Counted from the stretch's first letter, positions 25,179 to 34,027 are shown. The stretch: 64,000 bases of DNA from Desulfuromonas versatilis (GCF_019704135.1 NZ_AP024355.1:2350001-2414000); one strand, 5' to 3'. Notes: generated from the letters alone by a model not told the origin. A program made the numbers and translations.

Positions 25179-26534
25179 ATGGACAAAGCCGAGATTCTGC
25201 GCCTCGACCGCCGCCACGTCTGGCACCCCTGCACCCAGGAAAAAGACCACGAAGCCGCGCCCCCGATCCCCATCGCCCGCGGCGAAGGGGTGTTTCTGTT
25301 CGACGTGGACGGCAACCGCTACATCGACGGGGTCTCCTCCTGGTGGGTCAACATCTTCGGCCACAACCACCCGCGACTCAACGCCGCCCTGAGCCAGCAG
25401 GCCTCGCGGGTCGCCCACCATATTTTCGCCGGGTTCACCCACGAACCGGCGGTCGAGCTGGCCAGCCGGCTGGCGGCCCTGGCGCCCGGGGATTTGTCCA
25501 AGGTGTTTTTCACCGACAACGGTTCGGCGGCCGTGGAAGCGGCGCTGAAGATGAGCTTCCAGTACTGGCAGCAGGTCGGCCGCCCGAACAAGACCCGCTT
25601 CGTCTCCATCAGCGAGGCCTATCACGGCGAGACCGTCGGCGCCCTCAGCGTGGGAGGGTGCGACCTGTACCGCGACATTTACCGGCCGATCCTGCTCGAG
25701 GGATACCAGGTGGCCGGCCCCGACTGCTTCCGCTGCCCCTACGGGCTGCACCGCGACAGCTGCCAGGCCGAATGCTTCGCCGCCATGGAGCAGCTGGTGG
25801 AGCGGGAGCGGGAGCGGATCGCCGGGGTCATCATCGAGCCGCTCATTCAGGGCGCGGCGGGGATGCGCATCTACCCCCCGGTCTACCTGCGCAAGCTTCG
25901 CCAGCTCTGCGACCGATGCCAAGTGCACTACATCGCCGACGAGATCGCCGTCGCCTTCGGCCGCACCGGGCGCATGTTCGCCAACGAGCATGCCGGCGTC
26001 GCCCCCGACATGATGTGCCTGTCCAAGGGGATCACCGGCGGCTACATGCCTCTGGCGGTGGTATTGACCACAGAGGAGATCTACCAGGCGTTCTACGACG
26101 ACTACGAGACGATGAAGACCTTCTTCCACTCCCATTCCTATTCGGGCAACCCCCTGGGCTGCGCCCTGGCGGTGGAGGTGCTGCGGATTTTCGAGCAGGA
26201 GCGGATTCTCGAGGGGCTGGCCCCGCGCATGGCGCTGCTGGACGAGTACGCCCCGCGCTTCGAGGCCCTGGAGCATGTGGGGGAATTTCGCCGCTGCGGC
26301 ATGGTCGCCGCGGTGGAAATGGTGGAAAACAAGGCAGGAAAAATCGCCTACCCCTGGCAGCAGCGGCGCGGTTACCGCGTCTACCAGAGGGCTCTGAAAA
26401 AAGGGGCCCTGCTGCGGCCCCTGGGCAACGTCATCTACTTCATGCCGCCGCTGACCATCCCGGTGGCGACCCTGAGGGAACTGCTCGAGATCGCCTTGCA
26501 GACTATCGCGGAGGAAACGCAGAAGTTGGCTTAA
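25179..26534 (+). CDS. bioA: Adenosylmethionine-8-amino-7-oxononanoate aminotransferase
   Basis: A 451-residue PLP-dependent class III aminotransferase that makes 7,8-diaminononanoate with SAM as amino donor. Landmarks are HVWHPCTQEKDH and SSWWVNIFGHNHP near the N-terminus, YHGETVGALSVGG, DEIAVAFGRTGRMFA and LSKGITGGYMPLAVVLTT with the Schiff-base Lys. It starts 17 bases after bioD. No bioF, bioC or bioH is visible here, so pimeloyl steps are encoded elsewhere. Confidence 0.96.
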   Translation: MDKAEILRLDRRHVWHPCTQEKDHEAAPPIPIARGEGVFLFDVDGNRYIDGVSSWWVNIFGHNHPRLNAALSQQASRVAHHIFAGFTHEPAVELASRLAALAPGDLSKVFFTDNGSAAVEAALKMSFQYWQQVGRPNKTRFVSISEAYHGETVGALSVGGCDLYRDIYRPILLEGYQVAGPDCFRCPYGLHRDSCQAECFAAMEQLVERERERIAGVIIEPLIQGAAGMRIYPPVYLRKLRQLCDRCQVHYIADEIAVAFGRTGRMFANEHAGVAPDMMCLSKGITGGYMPLAVVLTTEEIYQAFYDDYETMKTFFHSHSYSGNPLGCALAVEVLRIFEQERILEGLAPRMALLDEYAPRFEALEHVGEFRRCGMVAAVEMVENKAGKIAYPWQQRRGYRVYQRALKKGALLRPLGNVIYFMPPLTIPVATLRELLEIALQTIAEETQKLA

Positions 26535-26599
26535 CCATTCCCCTCATCCGAATCTGCTCCCCTGGCAGGGGGACGTCGTACGAGGGGGATGGCGATCTC

Positions 26600-27502
26600 T
26601 CACAAGCCCACCGCCAGCAGAACCCCCAGAACCACCCCCGCGACCCCGAGACAAATCCAGTCCGAGCGCACCAGCCGCCTTACCCCCGGGTCCCTGGCCA
26701 GGGCCACCCCGAGAAAGGCCAGGGTGATCACCGGCAAGGCCGGGAGGAACACCCCCAACCCCTGGGCCAGCAAGACAGCCAGCAGCAGCCCCCCGGCGCC
26801 GGCCAGCAGGCCTGGCCGCCACGGGCCGGCTTCCACCTGGTCCAGGTCGAACCTGGCCGCCGCACAGGCCAGAAAGGCCACGGCGATCCAGTCCGCCACG
26901 CCGAAGACCGGAAGAGGAGCGGCAAGCCCGGGGACCGCAACCTTGACCAGCAGGTAATCCACCAGCGGCGCAGGCCCCCTGCGTCCTGCCCGGTAGTACT
27001 CGGCGATCCCCTCGGCAAAATAACGGGTCGGTCCGCGCAGCACGCTGTAGATATCCGCCAGGGCCATGACCACGCACACCGGCACGATCTCCGCGGCTCG
27101 CCTCAGCGTCCCCGCCAGCCAGGTCCCCAACACCAAGGCGAAGGCGAGCAGGTTGGCCGATCCCAGGGCGCTACGCCAGGGTTCGGCCCCTTCGGGCAGC
27201 AGAGCCAAAGCAACCCCCACCCCGAGCATCGCCAGCAGTGTCCCGGTTGGCAGGCGTCCCTGCTGCTCCCCTTCCATCCTATGCCCAGCGACATACCCCC
27301 CCGTAAGCCAACCGGCTAGCAGAACATGCGCCAGGCTGGCGAGGGTCCCGCCCAACCCCGTGGGAGCCTGGGCCGTCCCGTGAAATTGCGCCAGCCAGGT
27401 CAGGCCGCTCCAGCCGAGATAAACCCCGCCCAGCCAGAAAAATGGCGGAGGGCGACGTCCATCGCGGCGGGGGGATATAAAGAAAGGGAGTTTCACGGGC
27501 AT
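26600..27502 (-). CDS. Multipass membrane protein resembling presenilin-type intramembrane aspartyl proteases
   Basis: A 300-residue protein with about eight or nine hydrophobic segments and little else soluble. Three features match the presenilin/SPP fold: Asp150 in ALADIYSVLRGPT (place of the YD motif), Asp204 in FGVADWIAVAF (place of GxGD), and FLPALPVITLAF at residues 252-263 (the PAL motif). Spacings of 54 residues between aspartates and 50 to the PAL are close to what I recall for archaeal presenilin homologues of about the same length. The consensus Tyr and Gly next to the aspartates are replaced (AD, GVAD). If active, it would cut transmembrane helices; if not, it is an unclassified membrane protein. 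Converges with bioA, separated by 65 bases. Confidence 0.6.
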   Translation of the reverse strand: MPVKLPFFISPRRDGRRPPPFFWLGGVYLGWSGLTWLAQFHGTAQAPTGLGGTLASLAHVLLAGWLTGGYVAGHRMEGEQQGRLPTGTLLAMLGVGVALALLPEGAEPWRSALGSANLLAFALVLGTWLAGTLRRAAEIVPVCVVMALADIYSVLRGPTRYFAEGIAEYYRAGRRGPAPLVDYLLVKVAVPGLAAPLPVFGVADWIAVAFLACAAARFDLDQVEAGPWRPGLLAGAGGLLLAVLLAQGLGVFLPALPVITLAFLGVALARDPGVRRLVRSDWICLGVAGVVLGVLLAVGL

Positions 27503-27572
27503 CGGCTATCCGTTCGAGAGTTATGGAGACTTCACGAACGGAAGAAATGCAAAATCCAGACCCAGCCGATGA

Positions 27573-28718
27573 TCAGCGCAGCGCCTCGGGAAAGAGGCAG
27601 GTCCTGCCCAGCAGGCATTTCATGTAGCCGAGCACCAGGTCGGCCTCCAGGCTCTCCCGGGGCAGTTGCAGGACCCAGTTCGGATCGTGCAGCAAATCGG
27701 CAAACTTGTCGCGGGTCAGGGCCGAATCGCTGCCATGCCGCCGGGCCAGGTCGTCGAGATGGCGCCGATAGCGCTCGCGAAGCTGGTCCGGGGCCAGCTT
27801 GCTGATCTCGCCCAGGACCCGGGAGACCTCGGCCGGCAAAGGGAGCTTGGAGCTTTCCAGCACCTCCCGCAGGTCGCGGGCGTAGCGCACCAGGCCCTCG
27901 TGGATGTGGTGCTCGTTGACCAGGTTGAGCTTCAGGGACCCGGCGGACAGCCACTTGAACCCGGCCACCCGCACCGAGTCGCCGAGTTGCTGAAAGACCA
28001 GGATCGAAAAGGAGTCGTACATGTAGGAGCGCACCCAACCGAGCCCCATGCGGGTGACGCCGTCGATGCCGGAATAGAAGTAGTCCCAGTCGTTGTCCCG
28101 CCCCAGCACCAGGCCCTGCTTGCCGACGCTGGACCGGTCGGCCTGCCGGGAAATGGAGATCAGCACCGGCCGCCCCTGGTAGCGCCACAGCACCATGGCC
28201 CGTTTCAGATCGTAGCTGAAGTAGGTTCCCGTGGAGAGGTTGGGGGTGATCTCCTCGTGCTCGACCCCGCGCACCACAAGAGGAGCTCCGGCGGAGTTTT
28301 TCAGGGCATCGGCCAACCCCGCCAGGCGGGACTCGCCCCCCTCGATTTCCACCCAGCGGGTCATCCGTACCGAGGAGGGCATCAGCGCATGGGCGGGAAT
28401 CTCGGGGTTGAAGGCCAGGCGCAACACCTGCTCCAGGTCGGTGTGCAGATCGAATTGGTAAAAGGCCGAGGTCGTCCCCTTGCGCTTATCGGCCCGTAGG
28501 AGCCGCTTCGGATCCTGCGGTGCAGCGGCGAAGTCCAGAACCCCGGCGATTTTTTCCGGCACGAATTCGGCACCCCGGGCGGTAAGCCCGAGCAGGTGGT
28601 CGAATCCGGGGTGCAGGGCAGCCGGAATCTCTGCGATGGGCAGGTTCTGGGCGCCGGCCGTGCCGGCGGCGACCGCGAAAAAGGCGGCCAGGGCCAGGGT
28701 AAATACCGTTTTCAACAT
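27573..28718 (-). CDS. Secreted protein of unknown function
   Basis: A 381-residue protein with a standard Sec signal peptide (cleavage after GTAGA, about residue 23). The mature protein has no membrane segments and a mixed alpha/beta look with several aromatic-rich strands (YFSYDLKRAMVLWRYQGRPVLISISRQ); the C-terminal 100 residues are helical with two Cys in the last 20 (CLLGRTC). I do not recognise the family. It is 70 bases upstream of the presenilin-like gene on the same strand and may be cotranscribed with it. Confidence 0.7.
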   Translation of the reverse strand: MLKTVFTLALAAFFAVAAGTAGAQNLPIAEIPAALHPGFDHLLGLTARGAEFVPEKIAGVLDFAAAPQDPKRLLRADKRKGTTSAFYQFDLHTDLEQVLRLAFNPEIPAHALMPSSVRMTRWVEIEGGESRLAGLADALKNSAGAPLVVRGVEHEEITPNLSTGTYFSYDLKRAMVLWRYQGRPVLISISRQADRSSVGKQGLVLGRDNDWDYFYSGIDGVTRMGLGWVRSYMYDSFSILVFQQLGDSVRVAGFKWLSAGSLKLNLVNEHHIHEGLVRYARDLREVLESSKLPLPAEVSRVLGEISKLAPDQLRERYRRHLDDLARRHGSDSALTRDKFADLLHDPNWVLQLPRESLEADLVLGYMKCLLGRTCLFPEALR

Positions 28719-28852
28719 GGACTCCTCAGCATTATCCCCCCTGCCCGACCCGGCAAAAAGGCGGCTGCGCCAGCCGGCGCCGGCTTGACAGATCGGGCGG
28801 TTCGCGGTATCAAGGAAGACCCGTAAACGCCATCCCGAAAGGAATTTTACCC

Positions 28853-29296
28853 ATGTTCCAGGCTTCCGAAAAGGACACCGTCAAGGTCCATTACACCGGC
28901 AGACTCGCCGACGGCACCGTCTTCGATACCTCCAGAGACAAAAAGCCCCTGCTTTTCATCCTGGGCAAGAAGGAAGTCATCCCGGGTTTCGAAGAAGCCG
29001 TGCTCGGCATGGTCAAGGGCGAAAACAAGACGGTTCGCATCCCCGCAGAGAATGCCTATGGTTCGCACCAGGCCGAATTGGTGGAAACCCTCGACCGCAG
29101 CCTGCTGCCGGAGAGCCTCGAGGTGCAGGTGGGCAGGCAGTTGGAAATCACCATGCAGGACGGCAACCTGCTGCGGGTGATGGTGACCGATCTGGACGAG
29201 AACACCATCACCCTCGACGGCAATCATCCCCTGGCCGGCAAAGAACTGACCTTCGACATCGAACTGCTGGAAGTCACCAGGGCCGCCCCCCGCTAG
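28853..29296 (+). CDS. FKBP-type peptidyl-prolyl isomerase, SlyD-like
   Basis: A 147-residue two-domain isomerase. The FKBP part is KVHYTGRLADGTVFDTS...KEVIPGFEEAVLGMVKGENKTV, with the IF (insert-in-flap) domain from AENAYGSHQAELVETLDRS to NHPLAGKELTFDIELLEV. It lacks the His-rich metal tail of E. coli SlyD. Cytoplasmic folding helper. RBS AAGGAA lies about 9 bases before the ATG. Confidence 0.93.
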   Translation: MFQASEKDTVKVHYTGRLADGTVFDTSRDKKPLLFILGKKEVIPGFEEAVLGMVKGENKTVRIPAENAYGSHQAELVETLDRSLLPESLEVQVGRQLEITMQDGNLLRVMVTDLDENTITLDGNHPLAGKELTFDIELLEVTRAAPR

Positions 29297-29377
29297 TGCC
29301 CCCTGCCTGGCGCAAGGGCCTCCCAGGGTGTTATGCTAAAATATGCCTTAAAAGCCCTGGGGAAAGGAGGCGAACCC

Positions 29378-29593
29378 ATGCGGAACCAGGAATTCGAAAA
29401 ACTCTGTTGCCAACTCAACGAGGGGGGAACCCTCTTCGTCGAGAACCTCGACTCGCGCTACACGGGCCGGGTGCTGGCCTGTTTCGAGAACGCCCTGGAG
29501 GTTGAAGCCTTCGGACACCGCTTCAACTGGCCCCCGGAGCGCTGTCGCCCGGCGAGCGGGGCCTCGCCCCTCGGCCCGCCTTCGAGCCACTGA
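29378..29593 (+). CDS. Small protein of unknown function
   Basis: A 71-residue protein with a very strong RBS (AAAGGAGG, seven bases before ATG), which is the main reason to call it and to choose this start. The N-terminal 50 residues (EFEKLCCQLNEGGTLFVENLDS) look like a compact alpha/beta domain; the last 20 are Pro/Ser/Gly-rich. No recognisable family. It may share a transcript with the FKBP gene. Confidence 0.55.
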   Translation: MRNQEFEKLCCQLNEGGTLFVENLDSRYTGRVLACFENALEVEAFGHRFNWPPERCRPASGASPLGPPSSH

Positions 29594-29639
29594 CCCGGGA
29601 ACCTGGTGCCTGACTCAGCCGCGGGAGGGGGTCACTGAC

Positions 29640-30119
29640 CTACCGGCAACCGCCCCCTCCCCTTTTTGCGTAATATTGCTGGTGGTACTCCTCGGCAGGC
29701 CAGAACTCCGCTGCCGGCACAACCTGGGTAACCACCGGCCGTCCGCCCGGATTTTTCCCCTCCAGCTGCCCCTTCGAGACCAGCGCCTGCTCCTGCTGCT
29801 CGGCATCATGAAAGAAGATGGCCGAGCGGTATTGACTGCCGATGTCGGGCCCCTGCCGGTTGAGTGTGGTCGGGTCGTGAATGTCCCAGAAAAACTGCAG
29901 CAACCGCTCGAAGCTGACCACTTCGGGGTCAAAGGTGACTTCCACCGCCTCGGCATGTCCCGTCCGCCCCGAACAGACGTCCTGGTAACTCGGCCGGGCA
30001 AGGCTTCCGCCGGTATAACCGACCCGGGTTCCCAACACCCCCTGCACCCTGCGAAACGCCTCCTCAACCCCCCAGAAACACCCTGCGGCGAAGGTGGCCT
30101 TCTGCGTCCTTTGGCTCAT
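29640..30119 (-). CDS. msrA: Peptide methionine-S-sulfoxide reductase
   Basis: A 159-residue MsrA. The catalytic GCFWG is at residues 13-17, followed by VGYTGG, YQDVCSGRTGHAEAVEV and DPTTLNRQGPDIGSQYRS. It repairs S-methionine sulfoxide in oxidised proteins using thioredoxin. A C-terminal Cys in GGGGCR may be the resolving cysteine. Monocistronic, facing the small gene at 29378. Confidence 0.95.
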   Translation of the reverse strand: MSQRTQKATFAAGCFWGVEEAFRRVQGVLGTRVGYTGGSLARPSYQDVCSGRTGHAEAVEVTFDPEVVSFERLLQFFWDIHDPTTLNRQGPDIGSQYRSAIFFHDAEQQEQALVSKGQLEGKNPGGRPVVTQVVPAAEFWPAEEYHQQYYAKRGGGGCR

Positions 30120-30238
30120 TGTCGACTCCCCTGTGCGTCCGATCCAGAGCGTTGCCGGAACCGGCTACGGTCCTATTATAGCCTACAAACTGCCTGAGGG
30201 TTGTGGGGTCGGGAAACGATGGGGTGGAACCGGCGGGA

Positions 30239-30544
30239 TCACTCTTGGGCGCCCTGGCCGGGCTGCGGAGAATCCTGTGCGCTTTTTTCCCGGTGGATGA
30301 GATAGAGATTGCGGGTATAGATGAAAAACCCGGTGGATTGGCCGACGATGAAAACGAGATCCCGGCGGATAATGGCATAAATCAGAAGCAGGGAACTGCC
30401 GCCGAGGCTGAAGTACCAGAAGGCGACGGGGATGATGCTGCGGCGGTGCCTTTCCGAATGGATCCACTGGATGAAAAAGCGCATGAAAAAAAGAGCCTGC
30501 CCGCTGAATCCCAGGGTCAGGATGCCGATCTCCGCCTTAGACAT
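30239..30544 (-). CDS. Lipid-A-disaccharide synthase N-terminal-domain (LAB_N) membrane protein
   Basis: A 101-residue protein with three hydrophobic helices and the LAB_N pattern: GFSGQALFFMRFFIQWIHSERHRRSIIPVAFWYFSLGGS and GQSTGFFIYTRNLYLI. Such proteins accompany glycosyltransferases acting on lipid-linked sugars. It overlaps the upstream GT2 gene by eight bases, and a GT39 gene precedes that, so the three form one lipid-glycosylation operon. Confidence 0.9.
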   Translation of the reverse strand: MSKAEIGILTLGFSGQALFFMRFFIQWIHSERHRRSIIPVAFWYFSLGGSSLLLIYAIIRRDLVFIVGQSTGFFIYTRNLYLIHREKSAQDSPQPGQGAQE

Positions 30545-31250
30545 GGCTTTGCCTTATTTTGAATTTTAGATGTTTGCGGATCATCCAGCGCACCGCCAGC
30601 ACATCGAAGAAGCCCTCTATGCCCCGCTGCAGGTTGTTGTACTTGGAGACCCCGTGCATCCGGGCCCGGTGGTTGACCTTGACCTCCAGCACCCTCGCCC
30701 CCTCGAGCCGCATCAGGGTAGGCAGAAAGCGGTGCAGACCCCGAAACATCTTGATCCTGCGCACCATGTCGCCGTTCATGACCTTGAGCGAGCAGCCCGT
30801 ATCGTGGATGGTTTCGCTGGTCATCAGGTTGCGAAAGCTGTTGCCGACCCGGCTCGCGAGTTTCTTGGAAAGCGTGTCCTGACGGGAATGCCGCCAGCCG
30901 GTAACCATTTCATAGTCCCCGTAATGATTCAGCATGGCCGGGATGTCCGCCGGGTCGTTCTGCAGATCGGCGTCCATAGTGATGACCACGTCCCCCGTGG
31001 TGTGCTGAAAACCCGCGTAGAGAGCCGCCGATTGGCCGCAGTTCGACTCGAAACCGAGAAAACGCACCCGCTGGTCCGCTTCGGCCAGCCGTCGCAGAAC
31101 GGCCAGGCTGCCGTCGGAGCTGCAGTCGTCGACGAAACAGAACTCGTATGGCCAACCCAGTTTCCGGGCTATGTCGCTGACCTCCCGGTAGAGCGATTCG
31201 AGGTTGTCCTCTTCATTGTAGACGGGGATGACGAATGAAATTTTCTGCAT
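30537..31250 (-). CDS. Glycosyltransferase family 2 (polyprenyl-phosphate sugar transferase type)
   Basis: A 237-residue GT-A transferase: SFVIPVYNEEDNLESLYREV at the N-terminus, DDCSSDGSL, and the catalytic DADLQNDPADIP. It lacks C-terminal membrane helices and resembles DPM1/ArnC-like enzymes that load a sugar onto undecaprenyl phosphate. The start was set at MQKISFVIP with AGGTAGG upstream; the frame extends 50 codons further but is not family-like. It would supply the donor for the GT39 enzyme encoded next to it. Confidence 0.9.
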   Translation of the reverse strand: MQKISFVIPVYNEEDNLESLYREVSDIARKLGWPYEFCFVDDCSSDGSLAVLRRLAEADQRVRFLGFESNCGQSAALYAGFQHTTGDVVITMDADLQNDPADIPAMLNHYGDYEMVTGWRHSRQDTLSKKLASRVGNSFRNLMTSETIHDTGCSLKVMNGDMVRRIKMFRGLHRFLPTLMRLEGARVLEVKVNHRARMHGVSKYNNLQRGIEGFFDVLAVRWMIRKHLKFKIRQSHV

Positions 31251-31254
31251 GGTC

Positions 31255-32751
31255 CTACCTTTTGCTTGCTTCGAACGTACCGCCCTGCCCAAGCAGATAA
31301 TACCCCAGGCGCATGCTGCGGAACTGGCCGAATTTAAGCAGCGCTTCGACGTAATCCGGCCGGGCGTTTCCCGGAAAATCGGGAAAGTGCGGCTGAACAA
31401 GGCGGATCAGATCGGCGGGAGGTTCAGGATGCCGGGTGGCGTCCCACACCACCAGCACCGGCTCAGGCAGGGCGAAGGGCGCCAGTTCGGGCACCGTCAC
31501 CCTGCTGCCGGGAAACTGCAGGGCCAGGTTGCCGCCGGTCAAACGGTCGCCACCGGCGATCCCCCCGACGAAAACCCCGGCCGTCTTCAGCTCGCCGGCC
31601 AATTCGGCAAAGGGGTAGTTGAGCCGGTTGAATTTGCCGAGCTGCTGGGCGAAATAGGTCCTCCCTGGCAGCAGCACCAGGATCAAAACGGCCACGAGCA
31701 TAGCGAAACCCGCCAGGTTGCGCAAAGCCCTGCGGCTGACCTCTCTGCCCCAGATCACCACCAGCAGAAGCGGGGCGAAGCTCAGCATGGGGAGCATCCA
31801 GCGGGGTTTGAATCCACTGACCTTAAAGCCTAGCGCCAGCACCAGGCAAATGGCAACCACATAAACGATGGTGCGGAGAAAAACTTTTCTCCAGGCAGCG
31901 CACCAGGCATCCGTACTGCCCGGATTCGAGCCCTGACGCCGAGCGATGAGAAACAGCGGCAACAGTGGTCCAAGAAACAGCAGCACCGCCGACGCCACCC
32001 TGCCAACCCCCTTGAAGCGGGGAGCCCAGAACCCTTCAATCCAGTTCATCCCCAGGCTGTCGACCTGGCTGCCCAATGCCGCGCCATGGGTCGCCATCCA
32101 CAGCAGGTGCCCGCCGCTCACCAGCAGAAAGCCGCCTGCAGCCCAGCCCATCCGCCGGTGCAGCAGCCGGGTGCGGAAATCGTCCACCGCCAGGCAGGCG
32201 CCGAGAAACGCCCCGAGAAACAGCAGGTAATTGTACTTGCTCAGCATCCCCAGGCCCGCCACCAGGCCGAAGACCAGGTACTCCCGGGACGCGGCACGCC
32301 GCATCAGCCGGGCGGCCTGCCAGGTGGTCGCAATGGACAGGGCGGTCACCAGCACCGAATGGGTCAGGTCCCGCTGTGCTTCCCAGACCAGTTCCGGCAG
32401 CAGCACCAGCGCCAAGGTGGCAAAGGCGGCGCTGCGGCCGCTTCCCGTGATCTCCTTTGCAGCCAGCCAGGTCAGGGCGAAAATGCTGAAAAGCAGCAGG
32501 TTCTTCACCAGGGACAGCCCCAGGACCCCCTTGCCGGTCAGGGTGAAAACCCCGGCCTGCAGCCAGGTATAGAGGGGCGGCTGAGAGCCGTACCCCCAGC
32601 GAAGCTCCTGGCTGAGAATGATCTGTTCCGCTTCGTCCAGTTGCAGACTGTCCGAGACCAGAAGCCGCAGGGTCAATTGCAGCACAAAATAGGTCCCCAG
32701 GCAGAAGAACAGCCTCTTCGTCAGGTTTGAGCTATCCGAATTCGCTCTCAA
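31255..32751 (-). CDS. GT39/ArnT-like integral membrane glycosyltransferase
   Basis: A 498-residue GT-C enzyme with about ten to twelve membrane helices. The first periplasmic loop holds LRLLVSDSLQLDEAEQII, with the DE pair typical of the PMT/ArnT active site, and YGSQPPLYTWLQ follows. It uses a polyprenyl-phosphate sugar to modify an acceptor such as lipid A or a glycan. First gene of the GT39-GT2-LAB_N operon; four bases separate it from GT2. Confidence 0.88.
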   Translation of the reverse strand: MRANSDSSNLTKRLFFCLGTYFVLQLTLRLLVSDSLQLDEAEQIILSQELRWGYGSQPPLYTWLQAGVFTLTGKGVLGLSLVKNLLLFSIFALTWLAAKEITGSGRSAAFATLALVLLPELVWEAQRDLTHSVLVTALSIATTWQAARLMRRAASREYLVFGLVAGLGMLSKYNYLLFLGAFLGACLAVDDFRTRLLHRRMGWAAGGFLLVSGGHLLWMATHGAALGSQVDSLGMNWIEGFWAPRFKGVGRVASAVLLFLGPLLPLFLIARRQGSNPGSTDAWCAAWRKVFLRTIVYVVAICLVLALGFKVSGFKPRWMLPMLSFAPLLLVVIWGREVSRRALRNLAGFAMLVAVLILVLLPGRTYFAQQLGKFNRLNYPFAELAGELKTAGVFVGGIAGGDRLTGGNLALQFPGSRVTVPELAPFALPEPVLVVWDATRHPEPPADLIRLVQPHFPDFPGNARPDYVEALLKFGQFRSMRLGYYLLGQGGTFEASKR

Positions 32752-32911
32752 AGCGCTGCCATCCCCCCATTGGGAAAAATTTGAATCTGCATCGAATTCC
32801 CCTGTAAATCAAGGGACAACTTTGCCGCCGGTATGTTAGCGAATGATTTGGGCGGGGATTTTTTACGCCGGGAGCAGCGGGAAAAACCTCGGGTAAGGCG
32901 AAGCATGGCCA

Positions 32912-33508
32912 TTACCGGCAGGGTGAGCGGGGGAAATCCAGCCCGAGGGTCTGAACGAACTGCTGCACCAGGCGGTAGGTGATGCCCCAGAGGACCGGCC
33001 TTCCCGGTCCGAGCAGATCGATAGCCAGCACCTTGCGGCTCTGCCCGCCCCAGGGGATGTCCGCCAGGGCGTGCCTGGCCGGGTCGAGCAGTTTATCCAG
33101 GGGGAACCAGAAGGCCTGGTTGACCTCGTGATTGCAGCGCAGGGGGGCCGGCCGTGCCAGGTGATAGACGAAGCAGGATACCAGCACCGGCAGATAGGCC
33201 CCGGTAATGTCGTCGAGGCGACCGAGAAATTCGGCACCAGCCAACTCCAGGCCGACCTCTTCGCGGGCTTCCCTTTCGGCGGCCAGCCGCGGCGCATGGT
33301 CCTGGGGGTCGATCTTGCCCCCGGGAAAGGCCAGGTTGCCCGACCAGGGATCACGGGGATGGCTGGAGCGTTGAATGAACAGCAGCTGCAGCGCGTCGGC
33401 CGGGCCGCGCAGGACCAGGGCTACCGCGGCGTGCCTGCGGTCGAGTTCCGACTGCAGACGGGGCTGGCGCTCGGCAAGGGTGTCGCGAATGTCGGCAAGC
33501 TGAAACAT
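32912..33508 (-). CDS. Nudix hydrolase, CoA-pyrophosphatase type
   Basis: A 198-residue hydrolase. The UPF0035-type element LLFIQRSSHPRDPWSGNLAFPGG precedes a Nudix box GKIDPQDHAPRLAAEREAREEVGLEL, in which the first Glu of the canonical box is Asp and the REAREEVG core is intact. Such enzymes cleave CoA or related pyrophosphates. ATG is preceded by AGGAAGG. Monocistronic as far as visible. Confidence 0.92.
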   Translation of the reverse strand: MFQLADIRDTLAERQPRLQSELDRRHAAVALVLRGPADALQLLFIQRSSHPRDPWSGNLAFPGGKIDPQDHAPRLAAEREAREEVGLELAGAEFLGRLDDITGAYLPVLVSCFVYHLARPAPLRCNHEVNQAFWFPLDKLLDPARHALADIPWGGQSRKVLAIDLLGPGRPVLWGITYRLVQQFVQTLGLDFPRSPCR

Positions 33509-33589
33509 CGGAACCTTCCTCGGTTGAAGGAGCTGGCACAGTCTGCCCCATCCGTTGCGTGAAGGCAAGAGAGGCTTCGGGGGAGCTTC

Positions 33590-33838
33590 TCAGCGGCGGA
33601 ACCTGCGGTAAACGAACAGCAGCAGCAAGGCTCCCCCGGTGGCGATCCCGATGCTCCCCAAGTTGAACCCGGTGACACTGCCCAGCCCCAGTCGGGTGGC
33701 AAGGAAACCGCCGACGAAGGCCCCGGCGATGCCCAGGAGTATGGTCACCACCAGGCCGCCCGGGTCGTTTCCGGGCATGATGAACTTAGCCAGGGCGCCC
33801 ACCAGCAGCCCCATGATGATCCAGGACAGGATACCCAT
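33590..33838 (-). CDS. GlsB/YeaQ/YmgE-family small membrane protein
   Basis: An 82-residue protein with three hydrophobic segments (LSWIIMGLLVGALAKFIMPG, LVVTILLGIAGAFVGGFLAT and GIATGGALLLLFVYRRFRR). The MPGNDPGG loop is diagnostic. Associated with stress response in other bacteria; the molecular role is unknown. Confidence 0.92.
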   Translation of the reverse strand: MGILSWIIMGLLVGALAKFIMPGNDPGGLVVTILLGIAGAFVGGFLATRLGLGSVTGFNLGSIGIATGGALLLLFVYRRFRR

Positions 33839-33956
33839 TTTACCTCTCCGCGCAGATTGGTTGCCGGTTGTTGTCTTCCTGCCATTTTACCGCAACCGGC
33901 CCCGATTGTATTACCCGCCTTGCGCTGGCCGCACCACCGGCAAAGTTTCCTCGGCC

Positions 33957-34006
33957 CCAAAACGAGACACCCCGCCCGGCAGCAGGCCCGGGCGGGGTGT
34001 CTCGTT
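33957..34006 (-). terminator. Terminator of the DHOD-like gene
   Basis: A perfect 19-bp stem AACGAGACACCCCGCCCGG / CCGGGCGGGGTGTCTCGTT with an 8-base loop. On the minus strand it is followed by only TTTT, but the stem is very strong and starts 21 bases after the stop codon of the gene that reads into it. Confidence 0.85.
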
Positions 34007-34027
34007 GTTTCGGCTGGGACACCGGGT

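Noticed and set aside
23442-26276. A 944-codon open frame antisense to the bio operon
   Set aside because: It is the GC-rich mirror of bioB, bioD and bioA, has low-complexity composition and no family motifs.
25343-27319. A 658-codon plus-strand frame crossing bioA and beyond
   Set aside because: It is a different frame of bioA and then antisense to the presenilin-like gene, with Arg/Pro/Gly-rich low-complexity content.
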